Below are positions 18,455 to 27,646 of a stretch of DNA of 64,000 nt, piece after piece. The stretch comes from Opitutia bacterium ISCC 52 (GTDB lineage Bacteria > Verrucomicrobiota > Verrucomicrobiia > Opitutales > UBA2995): the NCBI GenBank assembly GCA_014529675.2, contig CP076040.1:3553894-3617893 (forward strand). The letters run 5' to 3'. Within the stretch, counting starts at the first letter, position 1, and each line of letters begins with the position of its first letter. The position numbers and the translations under genes are program-made. The notes under the pieces were generated by a model that did not search any database, was not told the origin of the DNA, and saw nothing but the letters and a program-made list of their open reading frames with translations.

Positions 18455-19453
18455 TTAAAGCGTTTCAGCGAGGAATGCCTGGTACAATTGATGGTGAGCT
18501 TCTTTAACATCAGCAGGTTTATCAATCATCTGCAAACGCATGCGAGCCATGTATGTATGACCCGGCTCAACATCATGTCCAAAGACACTGAAGTACAATG
18601 CACTATGCTGCTCTACGGAGTTCCAATCTTCAGGTGTGCCGATGGTGGGCAGTGGAGTGGCACAGACAGCACTGATTGAATTCGCCTCGCCCATCAAAAC
18701 GACCTGAACATTGTCATCCCCAGCAAAGACAATCGGCAGCGCAGCACGCTCGTTCGGAACTACCGATCTCCATTTCCAGTCAGAATGAATGCGCCCAGAA
18801 TTTTCCTGGGATGCTCTCGCCTTCTCTCCAAGCGGGTAAAAGGCATAATTCAATGGATCACCCCATTCCTTGTTTGGATGCAGTGCATGAATCATCGGGC
18901 CACTGTCTCCATCCAGGTATATAAATTTCCCCATATGCACAGCTAGATAAACGGCCGGCAAAATCTCAAAATTGCTTATGGGGTTAGTTGGAGTAGCTTC
19001 AACAAGCAGATCGATTTGAGCTGGCCCGGTTATTCGCCAAGTGCCCGAGATGGTTACGGGTCGTTCCTCCGAAGCAGGCCAGGTTAATCGCACTCCATCA
19101 TCAAGTCTTTCTAATGGCGCCTGATCGTCACGCAGAGAGCCGAATGAATCCGTGGATGAATAGACTCGATAAAGATTTAAAACTCCCTGGTGCTTGCGCT
19201 TTCCACCCACAGGAGGTTCAGGCGCACTCAGATCATGTCCTTTGTATAGTAATCCTCGAATACCATGTTTTGCAAACCCTCTGCCAAGGTCGCGCGTGTC
19301 CTGCCCCACCAGCACACCCTCCATGTCACGAGTCTTAAAATGAAGCCCTGCTACTCCCTCGGTCGATTTCCAAACAAACTCATTTCCGCACAATGTATTA
19401 ACAATACAGATACCACATAAAACCAGCAAAACGAATGAAGAACCTTTAGCCAT
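18455..19453 (-). CDS. Secreted protein of unknown function
   Basis: 332 residues with a signal peptide (about 1-23). I do not recognise a family. The sequence is rich in beta-strand-like segments (GVRLTWPASEERPVTISGTWRI; PAQIDLLVEATPT), suggesting a beta-sandwich or galactose-mutarotase-like fold. It is the second gene of a minus-strand pair, starting 3 nt after the lipoprotein gene at 19457-20284, so the two are probably one operon. Confidence 0.75.
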   Translation of the reverse strand: MAKGSSFVLLVLCGICIVNTLCGNEFVWKSTEGVAGLHFKTRDMEGVLVGQDTRDLGRGFAKHGIRGLLYKGHDLSAPEPPVGGKRKHQGVLNLYRVYSSTDSFGSLRDDQAPLERLDDGVRLTWPASEERPVTISGTWRITGPAQIDLLVEATPTNPISNFEILPAVYLAVHMGKFIYLDGDSGPMIHALHPNKEWGDPLNYAFYPLGEKARASQENSGRIHSDWKWRSVVPNERAALPIVFAGDDNVQVVLMGEANSISAVCATPLPTIGTPEDWNSVEQHSALYFSVFGHDVEPGHTYMARMRLQMIDKPADVKEAHHQLYQAFLAETL

Positions 19454-19456
19454 GAC

Positions 19457-20284
19457 TCAGCGAAGTACGTCCTGAATGGTGCCTGCTACTTTCCCGTAAT
19501 TAATGGACTCTATAAATCCGATTGAGAACGTCTGAGGCGTATCCAGAAACTTTCCTTTATCACTTCGTCCAAATCCAAACACGGTCATGTAGGGCCGGTT
19601 AAAATAAACATCCGGATGTTCATCGTCCTCGTGATGAAGTAAATAGACCATTCGAGGAAATTCCTTATCACCAAATGCAATCCATTCAGGCCCCGGCAAA
19701 TCACCTAGTTGTTTCTCATCGATCAGGTGTTTATTTTCATCAGCGGACGAATACCAGAAATCTGTCTCATCCATTGCTCCCCCTGGGACTCCTTCGTAGA
19801 GCACCCAGTATTTGTAGCCCGGACTTACTTGGCTCATCGTAAAATCGCAGCGATCAGGGTAAAAATCCCAGCGTCCCTCCCACTTACCATTTCCGGAAGT
19901 GAATACGATGCGGACATGATCATCAGACTCGATTTCGACTACTGAGGTTGATGGTTCGGTTCCTGCGTTGAGCGCATGAAAATAACTACCGTCCTGACGA
20001 TGGATAGAATTGGGGAAGCCACGATATTCGCCTTTCCAGCCAGACCCTTCTTCATCGTGAAACCCCAGCCAATCGACACCATCCGCATCAATCATGCTCG
20101 ATAACCCACCACCGTTCTTCTCCAGGTAGAAGGTAGCAGAAGCAGTAGTAACGATATAACATGGCATGTCATCTCCAGCCGTTTCATCTTGGCCATGCGA
20201 CAGTGACACCTTCAGATTTTCAACTGGAGTGGAGCATCCGATAACAAAAAGAAGTGGATATAGACTGAACATGAAAACCCTCAT
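19457..20284 (-). CDS. Lipoprotein of unknown function
   Basis: 275 residues with a lipobox (LLFVIGC, Cys 17). The body has many aromatic and acidic residues and alternating strands (ATFYLEKNGGGLSSMIDADGVDWLGF; GKWEGRWDFYPDRCDFTMSQ), consistent with an all-beta carbohydrate-active or binding fold, but no catalytic motif is recognisable. It is co-directional and nearly contiguous with the secreted protein at 18455-19453, and the two may act together. Confidence 0.75.
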   Translation of the reverse strand: MRVFMFSLYPLLFVIGCSTPVENLKVSLSHGQDETAGDDMPCYIVTTASATFYLEKNGGGLSSMIDADGVDWLGFHDEEGSGWKGEYRGFPNSIHRQDGSYFHALNAGTEPSTSVVEIESDDHVRIVFTSGNGKWEGRWDFYPDRCDFTMSQVSPGYKYWVLYEGVPGGAMDETDFWYSSADENKHLIDEKQLGDLPGPEWIAFGDKEFPRMVYLLHHEDDEHPDVYFNRPYMTVFGFGRSDKGKFLDTPQTFSIGFIESINYGKVAGTIQDVLR

Positions 20285-20416
20285 TTACCTATGACTATCT
20301 TCAGGTCATCCGCTGTCAATTTATATAGGGATCGGATAAACCAGACCTTCCCTTCAATCAAGATCCATCATACACTGAATGAGACTCCCGACTCGATTTC
20401 TACCTGAGAAAGGAAC

Positions 20417-20722
20417 CTACGATACAGCCTTCAAAAGCTCTTTCAGAGTATGATTCGCTTCCAATGGATGCCTTAGCAGGAATGACTCGTTAAGATCGTA
20501 ACGATTTCTTCGACCCTCTTTAGTTCGGCTAACAACACCTAAGCCTTCAAGGTCGGAAAGAATCCGCTGGACCGATCGCTCGGTAATCCCGACTTGAAGT
20601 GCTAGGATGCGAACTGTGGTCGATGGATCTCTCCTTAAACACACAAGAACATGGGTATGATTAGTTAAGAACGTCCAGCCCGAGTGGCTGTTTACTTGGA
20701 TTCCCGTTGTTGTATCGCTCAC
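20417..20722 (-). CDS. Small winged-helix transcriptional regulator
   Basis: 101 residues. The central part, [44 protein letters not shown] then [14 protein letters not shown], is a winged helix-turn-helix of the MarR/ArsR/TrmB type: helix, recognition helix (TERSVQRIL) and a basic wing (EGRRNRY). No sensor domain is present. It lies upstream of, and co-directional with, the lipoprotein pair and may regulate it (inference). Confidence 0.82.
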   Translation of the reverse strand: MSDTTTGIQVNSHSGWTFLTNHTHVLVCLRRDPSTTVRILALQVGITERSVQRILSDLEGLGVVSRTKEGRRNRYDLNESFLLRHPLEANHTLKELLKAVS

Positions 20723-20895
20723 ATTAAATCTAGGCTGGGTTAATCTGAATCAAATTACATGATACTAATTTCATGCTTTGTTTGGCATATAAAATAAAAG
20801 TTGCTTATAGAGCAATCATGAAAACATACGGACACCTACCACAGGTTTAAAATAGTAGTTCAACAACGACACAAGCTCAATACTGAGTTCACTTC

Positions 20896-23619
20896 TTACT
20901 TAGATAAGAAGATATCGCTCTGCGTCACTGCATGAATCAGAGAGCGGAATCCATAACCATCATCCGCTAACGCTTCGACGATCTGGTCAATTTCCCGACG
21001 GTCAGCAAACTCGATTTCGGCTCCAGTGGCATACATGGCAACCTGGTTTACCAGGTTACGGGCAATTTGCTCGGTGTCCTCTAAAGCAAGTTTTTTGAAA
21101 CCAACCACGTTCTCAAATGGCCGCCCATCCTGCATGTGATAACTGGCATCCACAACGGGGCCGTCTGCCCAGGAACCTTTATCGTGAATAGCGCGGTAGT
21201 TTTCTCTCCAGCCGCCAATCACATCGTAGCTTTCCAAGGCAAATCCCGGAGGATCAATCATCTGGTGGCAGGAAATACACGATGGCGTATTCCGGTGTTT
21301 ATCTAACTGGTCACGAATAGAAACCGCCCCTCGAATATCAGGCTCAACAGCCGGCACTTGATCGGGAGGAGGAGGCACATGTTTTCCCAGAATACGTTCC
21401 AGCAACCATACTCCACGAACGATTGGAGAGGTCGTTGTGCCGTTCGCCGTCACCTTGAGCACGCTGGCTTGAGTTATGATGCCACCACGGTGGTCCTCTT
21501 CACTGAGTGCTACTTTGCGTAGCCCGGTATCCTTGCCAAATTCGATACCATAATGCTTGGCCAACCGTTCGTTCAACATCGCAAAATCCGAATCGATCAC
21601 GTTCGTCACGCTGAGGTTCTCATCTATCATGTGTTTCACGAACGCCCGCGTCTCGTCCAACATGGAATGTACCAGAATGTTATCAAATTCTGGATACAGC
21701 TTAGCATCGGGAATGGTGAAATTGATGTCACGCAGTTCGAGCCAACTATCGGTGAAGTTCTTTACAAAGACATCGGCTTTCGGGTCGTTCAGCATGCGTT
21801 CCACTTGGGCAGCCAGGTACCGGGGACGTGACAAACGCTTCCTTTTCGCTTGCTCCAGCAGCTCATCATCCGGCGGACTGCTCCACAAAAAATAGCTGAG
21901 ACGCGTTGCAATATTGTAATTATCCAATTGTCCCGGATCTTCGGAGAAATGGACAAAACGATGAGAAGAAAGAATCGAGCGATACCCGGCCTTCAGGGCT
22001 TTCAGCAATGAACCGTTCGAGTCCAGTGCATCCTTTGCAAAAGCGTAGTATGGCTCTAGCTCATAGTTGCTCACGGGACGACGAAAGGCACGCTCAGCGA
22101 ATTCGGTCATCAGTCGCTTTAGATCTGACTCAGGCCTCCGGCTCAGCAACTCGCCGTCCCGAACCTTGAGTTTGCCAAACAGGCGCTTTCTCAGCTCGGG
22201 TGTTTCGAGCCCTGGATGTATCCGTTCAACCACCATACTCTGGGTGGCTATTCCAGTAGAGCCATCATCAATAATAGCCGTACTAGCCATCTTTTTAGAC
22301 GATTGCCACTCGATGGTCTTATCAATCGGCTGAACGCCAATGATGTGATCCTTTCGAATCCAGGCGTCATAGGTGAAATCCTGCAGTTCGTCAGTAGCTT
22401 CAAATTTTCCGACCCAATAAACCGCCGGTGCCTTGGCTCGAAGGATGCCGGTGTAAATCCGTCCCCAGACATTCCTTCCTTCCGGTGGGTTGTGAGCCTT
22501 TGCCCGCACGGTTATTCGGTACCAACCGGTTGAGGGAACCCGGGTTCCTGCCATGCGTCCATGAAAACCAAAAGTCGTTGGATAACTATATACGAACCCA
22601 TCTTTATGGATTCCCTGGCGTTCGTTCGGATCATTTCGCTCCGGCCCGACTCCCAATTCATTGGCTGGATAAATCCGTTTGTAAGGCCCTTTGGTCAGCA
22701 ATTCTTCAATTTCCGCATTCTTTTCAAGGGTACCCTGTAGGTCCAGATCCAGAATCGCATCCACAAACTGACCATTCTCATAGCGATATGTCTTTTTTTC
22801 ACCGGTGAGGAAACACTTATATCCCTCATAGAAAAAGATCGTTGGCAATTTTGATCTCGCAAAGGGGTCCACCTCGGTCAGTCGCAGGTGCTTTGACAAT
22901 GGTTCCTTAGCAACAGGCGGAGGCTCCACGGCCCGATCGAACGATTCATCCAGCATCAAGTCTACCACTTCCAGATACTTTTGAAGCAAATGATAGGAAA
23001 CGGATTGTCCCTCGGCTATATTGCCAAAGCCATCGATCGTCATGTCCTCTGGAAGTATTTCCTGCAGAGGAATCTTAACACCTAACAGATCCTGGATCGT
23101 ATTCTCATATTCGATACGATTGAGGCGCCTAGATTTAACCCGACCTTCAGCGACAATCTGCTCGCGAGACACGTCGTGAAGGACCTTTTCAAACTCACGC
23201 AGAAAGTCTTGTCGCTCTTCCGGCTCCACCAAGGAATCTTCAGGAGGTGGCATCTCTCCGTCCCGAACGCGGTCATGCACAAACGCCCAGAGGTCTAAGG
23301 TCGAGTGATTCGTGGGATCAAAAGTCAAAGACTCCAGATCGAGTTCGCCCTTTTTGTCTACGCTGTTGTGACACTCATAGCAATTGAGGTCGAAAAACTC
23401 CCGGATGGATGTGGGTAGCTCTGCCGGTGTTGAGGCATTTGATTGGTATTGAATACCGATCGCCAACAAAAGCGTATAACCTACACTTCTGAGATGGCTC
23501 GTGTTGGTGTCGCTTCGCTCGAAACGGCGATCGAGCCCTACCTTAATCAACAGTTCAAAAATGGTAGAGCGAGACCGTCTCGATCCGCCGCAATTCTTTT
23601 TTCGAAAGTCCACAAGCAA
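20896..23619 (-). CDS. DUF1587/DUF1592/DUF1588/DUF1585 haem-binding protein
   Basis: Up to 907 residues. Domains in order: CYECH haem motif near residue 80, DUF1587 (SRRLNRIEYENTIQDLLGV), DUF1595 (FAERAFRRPVS), DUF1592 (YNIATRLSYFLW), DUF1588 with CISCHQMIDPPGFALE, and DUF1585. It closely resembles the partial protein at 2-1138. The start is problematic: there is no in-frame ATG before the haem region, the 907-aa version begins with TTG, and its first about 40 codons run through the paired repeat at 23511-23590. The signal-peptide core (SVGYTLLLAIG) survives directly after the repeat, so the original start may have been replaced. It follows its DUF1552 partner after 46 nt. Confidence 0.82.
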   Translation of the reverse strand: MLVDFRKKNCGGSRRSRSTIFELLIKVGLDRRFERSDTNTSHLRSVGYTLLLAIGIQYQSNASTPAELPTSIREFFDLNCYECHNSVDKKGELDLESLTFDPTNHSTLDLWAFVHDRVRDGEMPPPEDSLVEPEERQDFLREFEKVLHDVSREQIVAEGRVKSRRLNRIEYENTIQDLLGVKIPLQEILPEDMTIDGFGNIAEGQSVSYHLLQKYLEVVDLMLDESFDRAVEPPPVAKEPLSKHLRLTEVDPFARSKLPTIFFYEGYKCFLTGEKKTYRYENGQFVDAILDLDLQGTLEKNAEIEELLTKGPYKRIYPANELGVGPERNDPNERQGIHKDGFVYSYPTTFGFHGRMAGTRVPSTGWYRITVRAKAHNPPEGRNVWGRIYTGILRAKAPAVYWVGKFEATDELQDFTYDAWIRKDHIIGVQPIDKTIEWQSSKKMASTAIIDDGSTGIATQSMVVERIHPGLETPELRKRLFGKLKVRDGELLSRRPESDLKRLMTEFAERAFRRPVSNYELEPYYAFAKDALDSNGSLLKALKAGYRSILSSHRFVHFSEDPGQLDNYNIATRLSYFLWSSPPDDELLEQAKRKRLSRPRYLAAQVERMLNDPKADVFVKNFTDSWLELRDINFTIPDAKLYPEFDNILVHSMLDETRAFVKHMIDENLSVTNVIDSDFAMLNERLAKHYGIEFGKDTGLRKVALSEEDHRGGIITQASVLKVTANGTTTSPIVRGVWLLERILGKHVPPPPDQVPAVEPDIRGAVSIRDQLDKHRNTPSCISCHQMIDPPGFALESYDVIGGWRENYRAIHDKGSWADGPVVDASYHMQDGRPFENVVGFKKLALEDTEQIARNLVNQVAMYATGAEIEFADRREIDQIVEALADDGYGFRSLIHAVTQSDIFLSK
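23511..23590. repeat. Paired GTAG-head palindromes, locus D (within 5' coding region)
   Basis: On the minus strand, 23542 down to 23511 begins GGTAGGGCTCGATCGCC. On the plus strand, 23563-23590 begins GGTAGAGCGAGACCGTC. Heads face each other. Cores are palindromic (CTCGA...TCGAG; CGAGA-CCG-TCTCG). The pair lies across the predicted N-terminal codons of the DUF1592-type gene, unlike the other pairs, which are intergenic. Confidence 0.7.
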
Positions 23620-23665
23620 CGTATTTAAAAACTGATTACAGCTTACTGATTACAGAACACAACAG

Positions 23666-24958
23666 CTAGACCATTTCCAGGCCAGTCATAGTGCCCGTGC
23701 TGGTAGCAAACTTGTCGTCGTGTATACCATGGCGATGCAAAATGCTCAGGAACATGTTCGGCAAGGGGTAATTGTTTTCTTTATCAAATGCCAAATGTTG
23801 ACCGTGCTTAAATCCACCACCTGCCAGCACAACCGGCATATTGCGGTTATCGTGGGAACTACCGTTGCCGAGGTTGGAGGTCATAAGCACACTGGTGGAG
23901 TCCAACAGTGAGCTGTTAGATTCTTCAGCCCCTTTAAGCCCCCTAACAAAGTCTCCCCACTTCCGCACCAATTCGGTTTCTACGGTCGTCAATTGGTCCA
24001 GCTTATCTTCATCAAGACCATGGTGGCTAAGACTATGGTAGCCCTCGGCCACACCTTCGAGAGGGACGGCCCCGCCTTCCCCATTCAAATGCACGGTGAT
24101 AAAACGAGTGGAATCCGTCTGTAGCGCCAGAAGGACGACATCCATCATCAGTTTTTTGCGGTCGGTAATGGCATCGGCATTCTCAATGTCGACCGGTGCT
24201 TGAGCATTGACTTGGGGTTTGGGCTTAGCTGCCCAATCCTCTGCTTCACCCAAGCGTTTTTCAAAATTCCGAACCGAAGTGAAATACTGGTCCATCTTCT
24301 CCCGGTCCCCTTTGCTGAGTTTTTTCTCAACGCGTTTCACGTCAGACGCGACCACGTCCATGATACTGCGACCTTCCTTCAGGCGCTCAACTTGTCGCGC
24401 CTGCTCTTCGGGAGTGTCAGCTATAAACAACTGGTTGAAGACCTTCGACGGGGATTGCTGCGCCGGGATCATACTTCCTGATTCAGTGTAGGAAGTACTG
24501 GTCGTCCCATTGAGATCTAGAACCAACGATGGGAAACGCGTATGATGCCCTTGATGTTTAGCAAGGTATTGATCCAGTGAAATCGAATTCTTAAAGGCCG
24601 CATTCCGTGAGTAAGGTGCCCCGGTCAAAATACTGCCTTCTGCCTGGTGACCGCCACTCACACCGGGGTGAGAAGAACCGGTGACGACAGTCATGTCTCC
24701 GAGCAAATCCTTTACCTCAGACAAGTAAGGCGAGGGCGTATAGTTACGACCAGCTTCCGTCGGATTGAGATTCGGGCCGTGAAGGCCTAAGGCCAAAGTA
24801 AATGCCACAAAGCGCCGAGGAGGTTGGTTAGCCACTGAAGCCGCAAAAGCGGGTGTCATAGCATCGAGCCACGGTAATGCCATGGCTGCACCTGCACCTT
24901 TCAGAAACGTACGGCGAGAAAGGGATTTAGAGAAATTGAAGTAAATGTTTTTCATCAA
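23666..24958 (-). CDS. DUF1552 family Tat-exported protein
   Basis: 430 residues with a twin-arginine signal (SRRTFLKGAGAAMALPWLD, about 13-31). The body aligns by eye over its whole length with the DUF1552 protein at 1193-2482: LGLHGPNLNPTEAG, TGSSHPGVSGGHQAEGSILTG, GYHSLSHHGLDE, TSTGTMTGLEM. Function is unknown for the family. Here it is the first gene of the pair, followed by the DUF1592-type gene 46 nt downstream. Confidence 0.93.
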   Translation of the reverse strand: MMKNIYFNFSKSLSRRTFLKGAGAAMALPWLDAMTPAFAASVANQPPRRFVAFTLALGLHGPNLNPTEAGRNYTPSPYLSEVKDLLGDMTVVTGSSHPGVSGGHQAEGSILTGAPYSRNAAFKNSISLDQYLAKHQGHHTRFPSLVLDLNGTTSTSYTESGSMIPAQQSPSKVFNQLFIADTPEEQARQVERLKEGRSIMDVVASDVKRVEKKLSKGDREKMDQYFTSVRNFEKRLGEAEDWAAKPKPQVNAQAPVDIENADAITDRKKLMMDVVLLALQTDSTRFITVHLNGEGGAVPLEGVAEGYHSLSHHGLDEDKLDQLTTVETELVRKWGDFVRGLKGAEESNSSLLDSTSVLMTSNLGNGSSHDNRNMPVVLAGGGFKHGQHLAFDKENNYPLPNMFLSILHRHGIHDDKFATSTGTMTGLEMV

Positions 24959-25153
24959 AGGGTAGTTCTTAGGCTAAGTGGAATCTATTTAGATCCATAA
25001 TCGTCGATTCTTGCAACTAAATCAGGCCATGAACAAACCGCAACGAGGTAAACCGTTGACTATCCATCATTGGCCCATGCAAGGCCTCACTATGGCTGGA
25101 TTTATTCAATTTGCACTTTGACCATCTAGCTAGCTGAAGATTGTCTTTCGTGA

Positions 25154-26281
25154 ATGCCTAACTCTACCCTAGCAGCTGTTATTCTATCCTTGTGCTCGAT
25201 CGCACAGTTGGTTGCAGAGGATCTCGAGCTGAGGCGTTTTGAGACCCATAGCCGTCTGTTCCTCGGAACGGAGGAGAATCTCAGTGCATCGCTGCGTATT
25301 GGGGATCTGGATGGTGACGGTGATCCCGATATAGCAGTCGCCAATGGCCGGCATTGGCCCCAACAGAATTTTGTGTTCTTCAATCAACGAAAGGGGCGCT
25401 TCAACCTGGCCCGCCCTCTCGGTCGCGATCTCGCTACTTCCTACGCCACTGAACTGGCCGATCTCGACAACGACGGCGACCTGGATATCGCAGTCGGGAA
25501 TGATACGGCTCCCAATGCCATTTTCCTCAATGAAGGCGATGGACATTTCAAACACCATGGATCGTTTGGAGAACCGTCAAGCATTCGCAGCCTGACTTTA
25601 GCGGATCTGGATTTGGATGGTGATGTGGATATCCTGGCCAACGCACGAGGCCGACCCAATCGCCTTTTCCTAAATGATGGATCAGCGCGTTTTGAGGAAG
25701 CCATTACCTTTGGCAACCAGAGGGATTCAACGATCGATGTAGAAGTGGCAGATTTGAACCAGGATAATTTGCCGGACCTTGCCCTCGCTAATCGCGACTC
25801 GCAACAGAACGTTGTATTGATAAACCAAGGACAATTGAAATTCGAAAGAAAGCCATTCGGCAGTGGTCACGATGAAACACGAGCGGTGGCAATTGCTGAT
25901 CTGGATGGAGACGGCCATCTCGACTGGGTAGCTGGCAACATTGGGCAAGCCAATATAGTATACCTCAATGACGGAACAGGAGGCATCCGCGAAAGCCATT
26001 CCTTTGGAAGCAAAGATGCAAAGACCTATTCCCTTGCAGCAGCGGATATGAATAATGACGGATCAATAGATATTATTGTTGGAAATGTATCCGAAGCAAA
26101 CGCCGTTTATTTTAATCAGGGGAATGGCAAGGCATTCAGAAGCGTCCACTTCGGCGAAGCATCTGACGGCACCTACAATTTAACCACGGGCGATCTTAAC
26201 CTCGATGGGTACTTAGATATCGCGGTTGCCAACTCCGGCACGAGAAACAAAGTTTACCAAAACCTTCCGCAAAAGAAATAA
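25154..26281 (+). CDS. Secreted FG-GAP/VCBS-repeat propeller
   Basis: 375 residues with a signal peptide to about 21. Seven repeats of about 45 residues each carry a calcium-loop motif, for example DLDGDGDPDIAVANG, DLDNDGDLDIAVGND, DLDLDGDVDILANAR, DLNQDNLPDLALANR and DMNNDGSIDIIVGNV, followed by an FLN-type strand. This predicts a seven-bladed integrin-alpha-like propeller with bound Ca2+, exported. Partners are unknown. It is 3 nt upstream of a PQQ-like propeller gene and likely heads a three-gene operon. Confidence 0.92.
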   Translation: MPNSTLAAVILSLCSIAQLVAEDLELRRFETHSRLFLGTEENLSASLRIGDLDGDGDPDIAVANGRHWPQQNFVFFNQRKGRFNLARPLGRDLATSYATELADLDNDGDLDIAVGNDTAPNAIFLNEGDGHFKHHGSFGEPSSIRSLTLADLDLDGDVDILANARGRPNRLFLNDGSARFEEAITFGNQRDSTIDVEVADLNQDNLPDLALANRDSQQNVVLINQGQLKFERKPFGSGHDETRAVAIADLDGDGHLDWVAGNIGQANIVYLNDGTGGIRESHSFGSKDAKTYSLAAADMNNDGSIDIIVGNVSEANAVYFNQGNGKAFRSVHFGEASDGTYNLTTGDLNLDGYLDIAVANSGTRNKVYQNLPQKK

Positions 26282-26284
26282 GTC

Positions 26285-27634
26285 ATGACGATTCTAAAAC
26301 GCCTTACTCCATACGGATTTAGCCTGTTTCTATCAGTCTGCCTGCAAGCTTCCGATCCATCTCAAAATTGGCCCATGTTTCGAGGCCAGGGCGCAACCGG
26401 AGTTACAGAAGGCTACCCACTACCGACCCATTGGAATGCGGACCCCGAACAAGGCGACATTGAAGGTGTGCTTTGGCGCAGTGAGGTTCCGGGTCTTGGC
26501 CACTCGAGTCCAACCGTCTGGGGTGATCGCATTTTTCTCTGCACGGCGGTTTCGGACAACGAGGCGGAATTAATGCTCGGTCGCGGAGGACGACCCACTG
26601 CAGCAGACGATGAACGCACACACAGCTGGCTGGTGCTCTGCTATGATAAGAAGACCGGCAAAGAACTTTGGAGGAAAACGGCCTGGAAAGGTACCCCTCG
26701 AGCAACCCGCCACGTCAAAGCCACCCAGGCCAACACGAGTGTAGCCGTAGACGGTGAGAACATCGTAGCCTTTTTTGGTTCCGAGGGACTTCACTGCTAT
26801 GATCTCGATGGAAACCTCAAGTGGTCCAAGGACCTCGGCGTTATCAACATCAGTAAATACAGCATCGGTTGGGGGTACGCCAGTTCACCTGCTATTCATA
26901 AGAATCACATCGTCCTCACCTGTGACGATCCAGCCAACCCCTTCCTGGTCGCATTGAAACTATCAGACGGAGAGGAACTCTGGCGCGTGCCCCGTAAAGA
27001 CATTTCAGAACGTAGCTGGGGAACTCCACTCATCCATGAAGAGGGTGATACTACGCAAGTGGTCATCAATGGCTGGCCCTGGGTCATTTCCTACGATCTG
27101 TTTACCGGGGAGGAACTCTGGAAAATTCATGATGGCGGTGACAATCCAATCCCAACACCTTTTATCGCGAATGACTGGATTTACGTGGTCAGTGCGCATG
27201 GAGGCAAGGCACCCGTCTACGTGGTAAAGCCAGAAGCCCGTGGAGACATCACGCCTTCCAAACAAGGTCCCACCACCCCAGACATGGTGTGGAGCACCCT
27301 CAAAGGAGGTTCCTACATGTCGACGCCGGTTGTTTATGGTGATTACATCTACCTTGGCAACTACAGCACCATTCGTTGTCTCAATGCTAAAACTGGAGAA
27401 GAAGTCTTTGTAGAAAAGTTACCACCAAAAGCCTCGATCATAGCCTCGCTCATTGCTTCGGACGGCAAAATTTATTGCGCCTCTGAAGGTGGATCCGTCC
27501 ATGTCCTTGAAGCCGGTCCAGAATTCAATCTGCTCGCCAGTAATCCCATGGGCGAACCTTGTTTCGCCACTCCCGCTATATCAGAGGGCGCGCTCTATTT
27601 CCGAACCACCAAAAGTCTCATAGCCATTCGCTAA
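26285..27634 (+). CDS. Exported PQQ-like beta-propeller protein
   Basis: 449 residues with a signal peptide to about 22. The start NWPMFRGQGATGV and the repeated DGEELWR / TGEELWKIHD / TGKELWRKT strands are characteristic of PQQ-like (pyrroloquinoline-quinone repeat) eight-bladed propellers that are common in Planctomycetota and Verrucomicrobiota. No PQQ-dehydrogenase catalytic set is evident, so a binding or scaffold role is more likely than oxidation. It lies between the FG-GAP gene and a second PQQ-like gene with spacings of 3 and 12 nt. Confidence 0.9.
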   Translation: MTILKRLTPYGFSLFLSVCLQASDPSQNWPMFRGQGATGVTEGYPLPTHWNADPEQGDIEGVLWRSEVPGLGHSSPTVWGDRIFLCTAVSDNEAELMLGRGGRPTAADDERTHSWLVLCYDKKTGKELWRKTAWKGTPRATRHVKATQANTSVAVDGENIVAFFGSEGLHCYDLDGNLKWSKDLGVINISKYSIGWGYASSPAIHKNHIVLTCDDPANPFLVALKLSDGEELWRVPRKDISERSWGTPLIHEEGDTTQVVINGWPWVISYDLFTGEELWKIHDGGDNPIPTPFIANDWIYVVSAHGGKAPVYVVKPEARGDITPSKQGPTTPDMVWSTLKGGSYMSTPVVYGDYIYLGNYSTIRCLNAKTGEEVFVEKLPPKASIIASLIASDGKIYCASEGGSVHVLEAGPEFNLLASNPMGEPCFATPAISEGALYFRTTKSLIAIR

Positions 27635-27646
27635 TTGTATCAAATC

